DNA of 64,000 nucleotides from Schistosoma mansoni (Eukaryota; Platyhelminthes; Trematoda; Strigeidida; Schistosomatidae): contig NC_031496.1 of assembly GCF_000237925.1 (NCBI RefSeq), forward strand, positions 18,186,245-18,250,244, read 5' to 3'. Shown one piece after another: positions 1 to 11,094 of the stretch (the first letter of the stretch is position 1; each line of letters starts with the position of its first letter). Under the pieces are notes generated by a model. It was not told the origin of the DNA and ran no database searches. It saw only the letters and a list, made by a program, of their open reading frames with translations. Made by a program: the position numbers and the translations under genes.

Positions 1-69
1 TTGTGAATGGTTTAAGTTCTGGTTAACATTTGTTGGATAAAACTTTATGAGGACACAATTCAAGATTTT

Positions 70-296
70 ATAGTTGAAAGCGTGAGTCAATTGAAGCTAG
101 ACCACCAGGGAAATCCTGGAAGCACTGGATGGCCGTCTCGTCCCATTGTGGGACTCATCAGCACTGCGCATCCACGACCTCGCCTCGCGAGATTCGAACA
201 CAGAACCTACCAGTCTCGCGCCAGAGCAGTTAACCGATAGACCACTGAGCCGGCATCCGATGGTGTTTATGTCTAACTCCAACCAATCCACGATGT
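70..296 (-). mobile_element. Sm-alpha-like tRNA-derived SINE with hammerhead core (truncated by gap)
   Basis: Read on the minus strand this is a tRNA-derived SINE. An A-box-like stretch (GGCTCAGTGGTCTATCGG) is followed by a B box (GGTTCTGTGTTCGAATCTCG), both RNA polymerase III promoter elements. Downstream lies a hammerhead-ribozyme-like core: CTGATGA, a GTCCC/GGGAC stem, GAGAC, then ATC. Sm-alpha SINEs of schistosomes are known to combine a tRNA-like promoter with a hammerhead. The 5' end of the copy is lost in the N run, and a second copy lies beyond the gap in the opposite orientation. Confidence 0.85.
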
Positions 297-496
297 NNNN
301 NNNNNNNNNNNNNNNNNNNNNNNNNNNNNNNNNNNNNNNNNNNNNNNNNNNNNNNNNNNNNNNNNNNNNNNNNNNNNNNNNNNNNNNNNNNNNNNNNNNN
401 NNNNNNNNNNNNNNNNNNNNNNNNNNNNNNNNNNNNNNNNNNNNNNNNNNNNNNNNNNNNNNNNNNNNNNNNNNNNNNNNNNNNNNNNNNNNNNNN
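297..496. other. Assembly gap (200 N)
   Basis: Exactly 200 N, a placeholder for unknown sequence. It is flanked by SINE copies in opposite orientation, the kind of palindromic repeat that breaks assemblies. The true length is unknown. Confidence 0.99.
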
Positions 497-783
497 TTTC
501 TCTAGTTGAAAGCGTAAGTCAATTGAAGACAATTAGTGAACGGTTGCTCAACATCGTGGATTGGTTGGAGTTAGACATAAACACCATCGGATGCCGGCTC
601 AGTGGTCTATCGGTTAAGTGCTATGGTGCGAGACTAGTAGGTCCTGGGTTCGAATCTCGCGAGGCGAGGTCGTGGATGCGCACTGCTGAGGAGTTCCACA
701 ATAGGACGAGACGGCCATCCAGTGCTTCCAGGTTTTCCCTGGTGGTCTAGCTTCAATTGACTCACACTTTCAACTATGAAAAT
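497..783 (+). mobile_element. Sm-alpha-like SINE (second, inverted copy)
   Basis: From about 543 this reads as a plus-strand SINE: A box GGCTCAGTGGTCTATCGG at about 597-614, B box GGGTTCGAATCTCGCG at about 646, a decayed hammerhead region (CTGAGGAGTTCC, then AGGACGAGACGG) and the 3' tail CTTCAATTGACTCA. The first 35 bases after the gap (TAGTTGAAAGCGTAAGTCAA) match the minus-orientation tail of the copy at 70-296. The locus is therefore a nested or rearranged SINE cluster. Confidence 0.85.
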
Positions 784-1189
784 ACTAAATCTCCACAAAA
801 CCTCTTCTGAAAATTTTATATCATACTTCTTTCCACAGTGTTCACTTATATCCCTTACATATACAATACTGGGTAAACAAGTGTCGCATTTATCACCTAG
901 CACTTTCTTTCCTTCGGTTCTTATCATTTTACGTTTGACAATATTTTTGTGTGACCCATAACTAACCCCTGTTGTTCTCTTCTAATGTTGACCACTATTC
1001 GAATAGTTATTCAAAACGATATGAATACAGAAGTGTGTACTTTTCGTAGTTCCATACGGTTTCATTAGATAAAGCACACATCAGTAGCAGTTACCATATT
1101 TTGCGAATAATGTTATATCAATAGATTAAGTTAGCAAGGACAACAGGACATTTAATTATGACTTCTTATATTTTTGCATTCTTTTTCAG

Positions 1190-1486
1190 CATCATGCTAT
1201 AGGAACTTTTAACTTTCTGAATTCAGAAAGACGATATGTTGCTGCAGCTGTCATTCCTCCACGTCGCCTTGATGTATATGATGAAGCTGATGAAAAAGCC
1301 ACGCATTTACTATTGGACAGAGAGAGTCAACAATCAGACGAAATACCTCTACTGAGTCCAACCAGTACTAAATTGTTGAAATCCAGTGATTCTAAAGGAG
1401 ATGTTATTGTTTCGCGTTCACCTCTGATAAGTTGTAATCTACCATCCTCTACATCATTGTCTTCTGGAAGCAAAGAAAAAACATGA
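1190..1486 (+). CDS. Terminal coding exon of an unrecognised protein with acidic dileucine motifs
   Basis: An acceptor (TTTTTCAG at 1182-1189) opens a 99-codon frame that ends in TGA at 1484-1486, with AATAAA at 1564-1569. The 98-residue C-terminal piece begins HHAIGTFNFLNSERRYVAAA and continues with a Pro/Arg/Asp region. It then has two acidic dileucine-like sorting motifs (DEKATHLLL and SDEIPLL) and a Ser-rich tail. Such motifs usually sit in cytosolic tails of membrane proteins sorted to endosomes or lysosomes, so a membrane transporter or channel is possible. I do not recognise the family. The upstream exons lie left of the window or in the gap. Coding status rests on the long open frame, splice site and poly(A) signal. 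Confidence 0.7.
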   Translation, partial: HHAIGTFNFLNSERRYVAAAVIPPRRLDVYDEADEKATHLLLDRESQQSDEIPLLSPTSTKLLKSSDSKGDVIVSRSPLISCNLPSSTSLSSGSKEKT

Positions 1487-1563
1487 ATTTCGCACTTCAG
1501 TGTTTGTATATCTGTGATTAGACATTAACACGTGTTTCTACCCTATTGTTCTCTATTGTGCAT

Positions 1564-1569
1564 AATAAA
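1564..1569 (+). terminator. Poly(A) signal AATAAA of the 1190-1486 gene
   Basis: Canonical AATAAA 78 bp after the TGA stop, followed by a T-rich stretch. Confidence 0.6.
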
Positions 1570-2886
1570 CACCTACATAGCATAACTCTGTTCTTAACGT
1601 TATATGAGCAAATACCTATCTTGTTTTTTTCTTTGCGTTATTCACTTAAGATAGTTTTTTAAAAATAAAAATACCCATTTAAAGGAATACTGAGATGGAT
1701 TTTTCGGGTGACTATTTCACAGTCTTAGGCTCCATCAAACAAACATTTCGAAGATGAAAATGTATACTACTGTTTCACTTAGATCAATAGCCTAGGGATA
1801 TCAATTTCACTCATTATGTTATATGTTCAATTTTATTCCTTTAACCTCGAATCAAGCACCTGGATATATATCAGTGGTCTTTACATAATGAGTGTAAACC
1901 AGAATCCAGGATAAAAGTCTGTGGAGTTTCTCAGTGTCGATTTTTAGAGATTGTTGAATGTCATTGAAGTTGTTGAAATTAACCCTACTCCATTCACGTC
2001 ACTTTTTGCGTATTGAATATACGTGAGTTTACCTGCAGTACTTTTTCAGAGTAATAAAAATAAATAGAAACCTTCAACTATTCAACAGTTCCCATGAGGT
2101 TAAAAAAATATATAAAATGCGTAATACCAAGAAATATATATCATAGGTTCTGACTTAAGAAGTCAGAAAAGTTAGGAATGAACAAGAATTGCAGTCACAA
2201 CATAAGATAACGGTTTTAAGGTGTCATAAGTCACTTGACGTGTAAATTTATTGAGCAATGGATTTTAATCACAAATAAAAAGCAACGTGTTTACCACAAA
2301 AGCTGAATATGATAAGTTAAATTCCTGAAAGTATAGCGTTTACAATGCTAATGAATTTTTAGGTAAAATGAAGCAGAACCTTTACTCAAGTGTCTTCAGA
2401 TGGTTCATTGTTGTATAGCAACTACCAAGTTGTTTTCCCAGTACCACCAGTTTTGTATCAATGTTTTAATATGGATAACCTGATCACCGTTAATTCTGTG
2501 CATGCACCAGACAGTTCGACAGGTACAGGTGATGAGCCATATATTTCACGAAAGATATCTGAATTATTAAATAGAACTGTTTGAAAGACAATGTATTTGA
2601 TGATGGTTATTAAAAATATTACTGCTGGTAAACACAGATAATTTCGTTGCTCATCTGGGTATTTCCAATCCCTACATAAAGCAATTATTCTTTCAAGACG
2701 TTGCATAGGAAAATTTGTTCATTTTGTCGAAAAATAGGCTGTAAGAGTCTTGTTATATTTTTTATTTGCAATTGTTAACTAGTATTGATTACTTCGTTGT
2801 AAGTACTTTAATTTCTGTGATAATTGAATATTTACATTGGTTTTAAGCACATTGAACTCCATCGCTTAGTGTGTTGGAGCATGTAC

Positions 2887-2949
2887 TTTAAAGAGAAGTG
2901 AGCTATTAGGCAGTTGTCTAGAAAGTGTAATAGCTCACTATTCTTTGAA
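2887..2949. repeat. Imperfect inverted repeat, pre-miRNA-sized hairpin
   Basis: Arms 2887-2908 and 2928-2949 share a perfect 12-bp core (AGTGAGCTATTA with TAATAGCTCACT) that extends with minor mismatch to about 20 bp. The loop is 19 nt. It could be a structured RNA, a small MITE or chance. Confidence 0.5.
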
Positions 2950-3150
2950 ATACGTAGTGATGTCCAGAAGAACGATTAGAGATTCACGACCAATCTGCCC
3001 AGATCAGACATCACAGGAACTCCAACAATGTCAACCTGAGTTGCAAATATTCTCTATCATATTAAGATACTTGGTGTATGTATGTGGATTTTATCTCGTA
3101 CAGTTACTATAGTACTTGCCCGTGTTTGTGACATATAAACGTAATTCATT

Positions 3151-3188
3151 TGGAATACTAATTTCACTTTACACATATTAGTATTCCA
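3151..3188. repeat. Perfect 12-bp hairpin
   Basis: TGGAATACTAAT and ATTAGTATTCCA are exact inverted copies around a 14-nt loop. Function unknown. Confidence 0.55.
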
Positions 3189-3369
3189 GAAAACCGGTAG
3201 TGTATGTGTCTAACTTCAAGCACTTAGTAGTATTGCGCGACCATATCTCATTGCCTGCTCCATATAACTGACCCACACCCTATATGGTTGTGCTCCACTA
3301 GTTATGGTTTCTCACTAGAACTCCTGCAATCTCATTTAAAAGTTAATTACCAGTAAACACAGTGTTGGA

Positions 3370-3525
3370 TATCAGCCGTGGTCTAGAGGTTGAGCGTTCG
3401 TGCGCCTGACGGAAGGTCCTGGACTCGACCTCTCTTTCATGGCGTCTTGGACGTGCATTGGTGAGTCCAATGCTAAGAAAACGCCACCGCCCATTGCTTC
3501 TTGGTTTTCAATGGTGGTCATATTC
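3370..3525 (+). mobile_element. Diverged tRNA-derived SINE
   Basis: A-box-like CCGTGGTCTAGAGGTTGAGC and B-box-like GGTCCTGGACTCGACC are followed by the family's tail ending near TTTTCAATGGTGGTC. It is more diverged than the copies at the left edge and lies just upstream of the ACAD9 locus. Confidence 0.7.
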
Positions 3526-3875
3526 CTAATATTTTGCTCCTCGTTCAGTACCAACTTCAAGATTACCTCACCTTATCTGATTCTAAATTTCTATGGAAAT
3601 GATGACATGATAATCGAACAGGTGTATAGTGTGATCAAATTGTAGATGTACTTTGTTTTGCGAACCCAATGTTTTCCATAGTTTTGTTGTAAAGTTTATA
3701 ATTTATAAAATTTTCTCATAAAAGATGCCTCTAATTTCGTTGTGAAATTAAGCGAAAAATCAATGAAAATAAAACAAAGTGACGATGTGTTCAGTTATAC
3801 GATGAGAATTATTTCTTTTTTTAAATTTTATTGGGAATAAAATTTATTTGTTCATTTTTCTACTCAATCATCAAT

Positions 3876-3891
3876 TAATTACCCATCTAGT
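3876..3891 (+). promoter_or_regulatory. Candidate spliced-leader trans-splice acceptor of ACAD9
   Basis: The pyrimidine-containing stretch ending CCCATCTAG at 3890 precedes an open frame without its own ATG. Flatworm spliced leaders end in AUG. An AUG joined at 3891 would be in frame and give an Arg-containing mitochondrial-presequence-like start ([14 protein letters not shown]). A cis-spliced upstream exon of matching phase would explain it equally well. Confidence 0.35.
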
Positions 3892-6800
3892 TATTCAACA
3901 GGGTTTGCAATGTCGTTTCATTGCGACGGATTTCACTTATCGGTTGTAATTTCCCGTCAAAATCTGCTGGGAAAACCAATGGATGTCTGGCATTATTTTC
4001 AACTGAAATCACCAATGAACGTAAAGAGAATGACGCCAGTTCATTATGGGAATTAGATAAACCTAAACGTATTTGGCCCAATCAGTTACCTGCTGCTATC
4101 GAAGCTGTCACACCACCTTGTCCAACAACTGTAGCGGCTACTTCGAAAGCACCACTGATAAAAGACTTTTTCAGAGGCCAAGTCAATCTGGTACTTTTGA
4201 TTGGTCCGCGTATTATTATTATTATTATTATTATTATTTAACTCCTGACAATTGCACTGGTGGAATTCAGAAGTGGTGGCATTTTTTCACCTAATAAAAT
4301 ACTCATAACATACTATTTGAATCGTAGTTCAAAAGGTCCATTCTTTGTATCATTACTGTACGTTAAACTAATGCGTTCAGTATGAAGATCATATGAACAT
4401 CTTTAAACCCATTCGGACGCTTCGATTCTATGTTTATTACAAATGAACTCATCTCCGCATGGTAGACATTGTAGAATTTTCCCCTACAGTATTGGCAGTA
4501 TTCTATCAGACTAAACCAATTAATACTTGTATTGATTTCGACATTACTATCCAGTACTTAAAATATCAACCATTGCTATCTTTGAAATCGGGATTTGTAT
4601 CTTGCAATGTAACATTGTAAGGTTTCATTGTCGGTTATTCAAAGTTTTAATTATTTCTCAAGTAGCATTACACTATGTAGATAAATCGATCATCTAACGA
4701 TATTATGAAAGTGTGATTTTATATATTAGAAAAATGATAAGTTTCCCTAATCATGTAGTCGTGCTTTGTTAATGACTGTTCAGGCTTTCTACACCAACGG
4801 TTAAAGATTGGTTTCAGTTATCTAAAATTATATTAATTTGAAGGTTTGCATGGAAAATCATTTTCATCGATTTAATGTTTTCTAAATCTTATTTTTTATT
4901 CAGTACATTTCATTCATTTCAAGATATGTTCTTCGTAACTTTCTGAAACATAGAAATTCTTTATATGATTAAATAAGTCAATAAAGTGGTTTTACTTGGC
5001 GATACTATGGTTTTTTTTGCTAAATCAGTCCCATATTTGAACGAAGTCAATTATATGAAACGCAAACTTAAGCGTGGACTTATAAGCAACACCTTAGCCT
5101 GATAATTTGGAATTCCTAAACAATCCATTAGATTTAGTACTCAAAGCGTTAAAAATCTACTTCATACAATCCCTGTAGAAAATGTGAAATCTCAAAGATG
5201 TACACCTGTCATTGATGATTTGTAAACGCTAACTTTAAGAACTATCATCCACCCACCTTTTGGCAGTCAACTAAATGAAGCTCATATCAATCAATCATGA
5301 ATTTTTTTTATTAAATGGTGACTGGTTATCATCAAAGTTTAATATCTGCAGAAATACCATTAGATGTTTGAAAATATGTAACAATAATATACTCCGATCC
5401 TGGGTTTGTTTAAATGTATGCTACGATTATCCTTTTAAAATTTGGATTTAGAACTTGGATGCATCAATCAAGACTTTGTACTATTCATGTAATTACCACT
5501 AGGGGACATCTCTGGAAATTTGAAATCGATATTTTTCTATAGAATACACGGCTGCTTTTCCTGTATCAACAATTAATAAACTGGTAATAGCTTTCTTTTT
5601 ATTTACAGGAATTGTTCGAATTCCTCGAATTACAAACTAGACGTCAAGTAGATGATTTAGATGCTATGCACAATCAGATCAAGAGATTCATACTCAAAAG
5701 TATGTGATTTTTTCCCCAGTGATTTGCTGTTTGATATTAAATTTAAATGGGGCAATCAGTTTTTAAAGGTATGTTTTGACTAATATACATTATATGCTAC
5801 TGGATGAAAACAGGTTCATTTGATATGTAGTCATTGGTCGGTCTGAGTCTTACAGGCGTTATAGATTTTCTAATCGGGGTCCATGGGATTATTGTAGTTA
5901 ATAGTTTATAACGTTAAGTGATCAGACACTAAGAATATTTGTTTAACTATGACAGTATATTAAGTCTTGACAAACGCAGTGTAAGGTGAAGATCAGCTTT
6001 TAACAAATTAAATATGATCACTTTTGTCTAGAATGTTTCAAAACTGATTAATCGATTAGATTTAGGCTGATATAACCGATCCAAATATATGTTCACATTG
6101 TCGACTGTTCCTTTTCGTGTCAACTGTGTGGAGTTTTTCTGCAAGCGCAACGGCGTGTATCCTGATTCTCCTCATTTTTTAACATGTACCTTAGTCAGAT
6201 AGTATAAGCACTTGACTATCGACTAAAATCCAGTTCGAAAATTCACACTTGAAAGGTAACTATCGAGTTTTATATGCTAAGAGGATGAATCGTGCTAGTA
6301 ACGTAGTACAGACGGTTAAAACGTCCTGGTCGCCTACAATATGACGGATGTTTCTTTGTAAGGAATTCTAAAAACAAATTGTACTACTAGTATTGCATCT
6401 TATTAACTCTATCTGTAATATTCAAAATCCGTGTAAAATCAGCTGTTTATAGTATTTTGAAGGTGACCTTTTGGTGACCCATCTTTTCACTTGTTGGAGA
6501 ACAATAGTATGATTTTGCTTCTGAACGTGAATCTCAGCATTTTCTTACTGTTTTAGTCGATTTAACTGGTGTTGAAGGATGTCAAGAAATAGGTGTTTCA
6601 CCTAATGTATGTCAATAGCTTCAACGCAACAAGCAATCTCGATCACCGCATCATATCAACAGGTATTATCTGAAAGTTACTGATGAAAGCAGAGAATTTC
6701 AACCACTCAGTTACATTTTCTTTCCTTATCTTGTTATCAGATCACTAAGATAATGTCACCAACAATAGACTTCTAGTCTAATTGGATCATATGTGGCAAT

Positions 6801-7276
6801 GCTATTCCACCTCATTTAGTTCAGTCGACAAAGTAGAGTTGTTTTTATCTTCCATACAGTACACATAGATAACATCCTTTTATGTAGTAGCAAATGTTTG
6901 TACAATGTACCCAAGTCGTTCAGGATTATGTGATGGTTCAATATACTAATTACTTGAACAGAAGCAGATATAATGACTACAAGGATATATATTACGCAAA
7001 TATGCCTACTAAATCGAATAATTTTCAGTGTGATTTCAGTAAACAATGTTATAAATGATTTTGTTGGGTTAATACGATTGTTTTTATTATATACTACTAT
7101 CTTATTTCATATTTATATCTATGTTTTATCGGTGTACTGATAAACTAAACTATACTTCATGTACTCAACTCTGAATTACACGTTACTGTACATATGTTTG
7201 TAAGTAAATGCATATATTTCCATATCAACTATCAAACTTTGCTCTTTAGTCAACTCACTTGCAAATGTTTTAAATG

Positions 7277-7368
<92 letters not shown>

Positions 7369-7387
7369 AACTGTAGTCTGTCGAAAG

Positions 7388-7471
<84 letters not shown>

Positions 7472-7476
7472 GTATA

Positions 7477-7566
<90 letters not shown>

Positions 7567-7567
7567 A

Positions 7568-7617
<50 letters not shown>

Positions 7618-10600
7618 TCTCTCGAGAAATGATACATAATCTGAATGAACTTGGTCTACTTGCTTTATGTATTGATAAAGAATATGATGGTCTTGGTTTT
7701 AATACAACTCAATGGATAAGAGCTTGCGAAGCAATCGGTTTAGATGGATCTGTATGGGCTACATTAACTGCACATCAGTCATTAACTGCTAAAGTTAGTA
7801 ACTTTGCTGAATATTTAAATATTAACTGATTATTTCATCAATTTTAGAAAACTTATGATTTTTTTGAGACGTATAAGGTATTTATAAAGGAAAATTACTT
7901 ACGCCTGTCATCCCTCGTGGAGGAGCATAGGCCCTCCACCAGCATTCTCCATCAAACCCTGTCCTGATTAGTCCTTTCCAGTTGCTATTCATCCTTTTCA
8001 TTTCTGCTTCTCATTCCCGACCTAATTTGTTCTTCGGCCTTCTTCTTTTCCGTTTCCCTTCAGGATTCTAAGTTAGCGTTTGCCTCGGGATGCAGTTTGG
8101 TGGTTTCCTCAATGTGTGTCCTATCCACCTCCAATGTCTTTTCCTAATTTCCTCTTCAGCTGGAATCTGATTTGTCCTCTCCCACAGTAGGCTGTTGCTG
8201 ATGGTGTCCGCCCAATGGATGTTGTATACCGTGCGTAGGCAGTTTTTTTTATCAATACTTGTATCTTTTTGATGATGGTTGTAGTAGTTCTCCAAGTTCC
8301 AGCTCCGTACAATAGAACTAACTGTCTTGACTTTTGTATTGAAGATTGTGACTTTGATGTTGGTTGATAGACAGTTGTTTTTAGTTCCATATGTTCTTCA
8401 ATTGTAGGAATGCGGCCCTTACTTTGCCAATCCTTCCCTTTACGTCCCCATGAAATCCTCCTTGTTCATCGATGATGCTGTACAGATACGTGAAAGATTC
8501 CACATCTTCCAGATTTTCTTCATCGAATGAGATTAGGTTGATGTTCTCCGTATTGTATTTGAGTATCTTACTTTTTCTTTTATTTATGTTAAGGCCTACT
8601 GATGCTGGAGCTGCTTCTGCTACACTAGTTGTCTTCATCTTCATTTGTTCGTGTGTATGGGATGGAAGGGCCAGGTTATCTGCGAAGTTCGAATCATCTA
8701 GTTGATTCCAAGCTGTCCATTTTGTTCCGTGCTTCCATCAAATGTCGAGGTCTTCATAATGCAGTCAATCATCAGAAGAAAAAGGAAGGGGGAGAGTAGG
8801 CAGTCTTGTCTCACTCCGGTCCTTACTGGAAATGCATCTGTTATCTGTCCTCTATGCATGAGCTTGCACTGTAGCCCGTCTTATAAGTCCCAGATAATGT
8901 TGACAATCTTCTCAGGGACTCTATAGTGTCGAAGAAGTTTCCATAATGTTCTCCGGTCCACACTGTCAAACGCCTTCTCATAGTCAATGAAGTTAACGTA
9001 TAGTGACGAGTTCCACTCAACTGATTGTTTGACGATGATCCGGTCTGTGCATGACCGATCCTTACGGAATCCAGCCTGTTGACCTCGAAGTCGGGCATCT
9101 ACTGTGTCTTTCATCCGGTTCAGCAACACTCTATTGAATACTTTTCCTGGTACTGACAACAATGTGATGCCCTTGTAATTCTCACATTTGCTCAGATAAC
9201 CTTCCTTTGGTATCTTGATGAGATATCCTTCTTCTCAATTTATCAGTGGCATTTGTTCTCCCTCACAAATCTTCCTGAATAGAACATGAAGTATACTTGC
9301 AGTTACTTCTATATATGACTTCAAAGCTCCAGCTAGTATGTTGTCAGGTCGTGTTGTTTTCCCACTCTTGATTTGTCTGATGGCCATCTTGATTTCTTCG
9401 ATCGTTGGTGGAGTGACATCTATAGGAAGGTTCTTGTGCTGCCTCGATGTCCGATGTGTTCAATGGAGCTGGTCTATTCCAGGGTTCCCCGAAGTATTTT
9501 ACCCATCTGTTCTTGAATCTCAGTGATTATCTTTCCTTCTCTGTCCTTGATAAGTATCTCTGATTGACCTTATTTTACCCTGCCAGTTTCTTCGTTGTAT
9601 CATATGGTTGTTTCATATTCCCTTCTCTGGCAACTCTTTCCGCCGTCGTTGCTAGTTCGCCCATGTATTTCTGCTTGTTAGCTTTAATGGTCTTCTTCAC
9701 TTCCTTGTTTGCTTCTGCGTACTCTGCTTGCTCGTTGACTTTCTCTGCTCATGTTCGACTGTTGTTAATTCCTGTCTTCTTGTTCTTCCTTTCTTCAATC
9801 TTGTCCAGGGTTTCCACAGAGATCAATTCCATATGATGATGATGTTTCATGCGGCCCAGAACCTCGTGACACGTTAAAGTTAAGGCCTCTTTGATTCCTT
9901 TCCAGTTGTCTTCCATCTTAGTTTCTTCTTTCATTAGATCCTGTAGAGATTGGAATCTGTCGTTGAGAGTTATCTTGAATTCTTTGAGTTTGTTAGTATC
10001 TCGAAGGAAGGCTGTATTAAATCTTTGTGGTGCCGTTACACCAGTTGTCCAGCGTTTCTTTAGCTTCAGTTTCATCTTGACCAAAACCAGGTGGTGATCT
10101 GAAGCTATGTCAGCTCCTCTCCTGTTTCTTACGTCTTCCATTGTCTTTCTGAATTTTTTATGGATACAAATAAATCCTATCTGGTTCTCTGTGGTGTGAC
10201 CCGGTGAGACACATATAGCTTTGTGTATGTGTTTGTGCCGCTTATAAACAATTTGTTGAATGCATATAGGTTTGCATATCTCACCCCATTTTCGTTTCTT
10301 TCTCCCAGTCAGTTCATATCGTCCCATGATGTCCTCATATCCGGTGTTGTCCATTCTGACTTTCGCTTTTAGATCTCCCATCAGGATGGTGAGGTCCTTT
10401 CTTTGGCACTTCTCTATGACTGATTGCAGCCTCGTATAGAACTGATCTTTATTGTCGTCGTTGCTATCATTGGTGGGTGCATAACATTAGATAACATTCA
10501 ATGTGATTTGTTTTGAAGGATGCTTTGGTGGTCCTGGATCCATGAGATTCCCATCCTACAAGTGCAATTCGTGCTTTTCTGGACAGCATTCGCGCAACTC

Positions 10601-11054
10601 CCTGAGTGTGTGAAGTATTTTCTTCTTTGTGACCAGAGTACAGCAGCAACTCTTTCATATCTAGCCTTTGTTGTCCAGCTTGAGTCGAATGGGTTTTGCT
10701 GATTCCGAGTACTGCCAAGTTGTATCTCCTCATTTCCGTTGCTATTTGACTGGTCCTCTCGGTCACTCGCATTCTCCGAACGTTCCATGTACCTATAAAC
10801 AATGTTGCTTTGGTTTTTAGAAGGGGCATCGGCCATGTGACTTTTGAAAAATCTTGGCTTTCATCATGAGGTGTCATAGTTCTCCATTTAACTCCCAGGA
10901 CAGAGTTTATGTGGTTAAATTTGTTTAATCCGGTTGTCATTGTTTTGGCAAGATTGTTTCCTGCGGGATGGGGTTACCGACCCCAAGCAGAGTTTTGCAA
11001 AGGAAACATATATAATTAAATTAATGGTTAATGAAATGAGCACAGCAAATTTCT

Positions 11055-11094
<40 letters not shown>

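Larger units (their letters stand above)
1570..3365. other. Intergenic region with two hairpins and a weak exon-like frame
   Basis: No firmly supported gene. A frame open up to the TGA at 2582-2584 (in-frame GTG at 2390, no ATG at its start) could be an unrelated terminal exon, but its product is unrecognised. Two clear inverted repeats lie at 2887-2949 and 3151-3188 and are listed separately. Confidence 0.5.

Noticed and set aside
2390-2584. Possible terminal exon (open frame ending at TGA 2582)
   Set aside because: Starts without ATG, weak acceptor, product unknown. Kept only as a note in the intergenic entry.
7274-7640. Long Tyr-Ile and Ser-Leu open frames on both strands
   Set aside because: They are translations of (TA)n and (TC)n microsatellites.
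9338-9836. Hydrophobic plus-strand frames resembling membrane proteins
   Set aside because: They are antisense shadows of the RTE reverse transcriptase.
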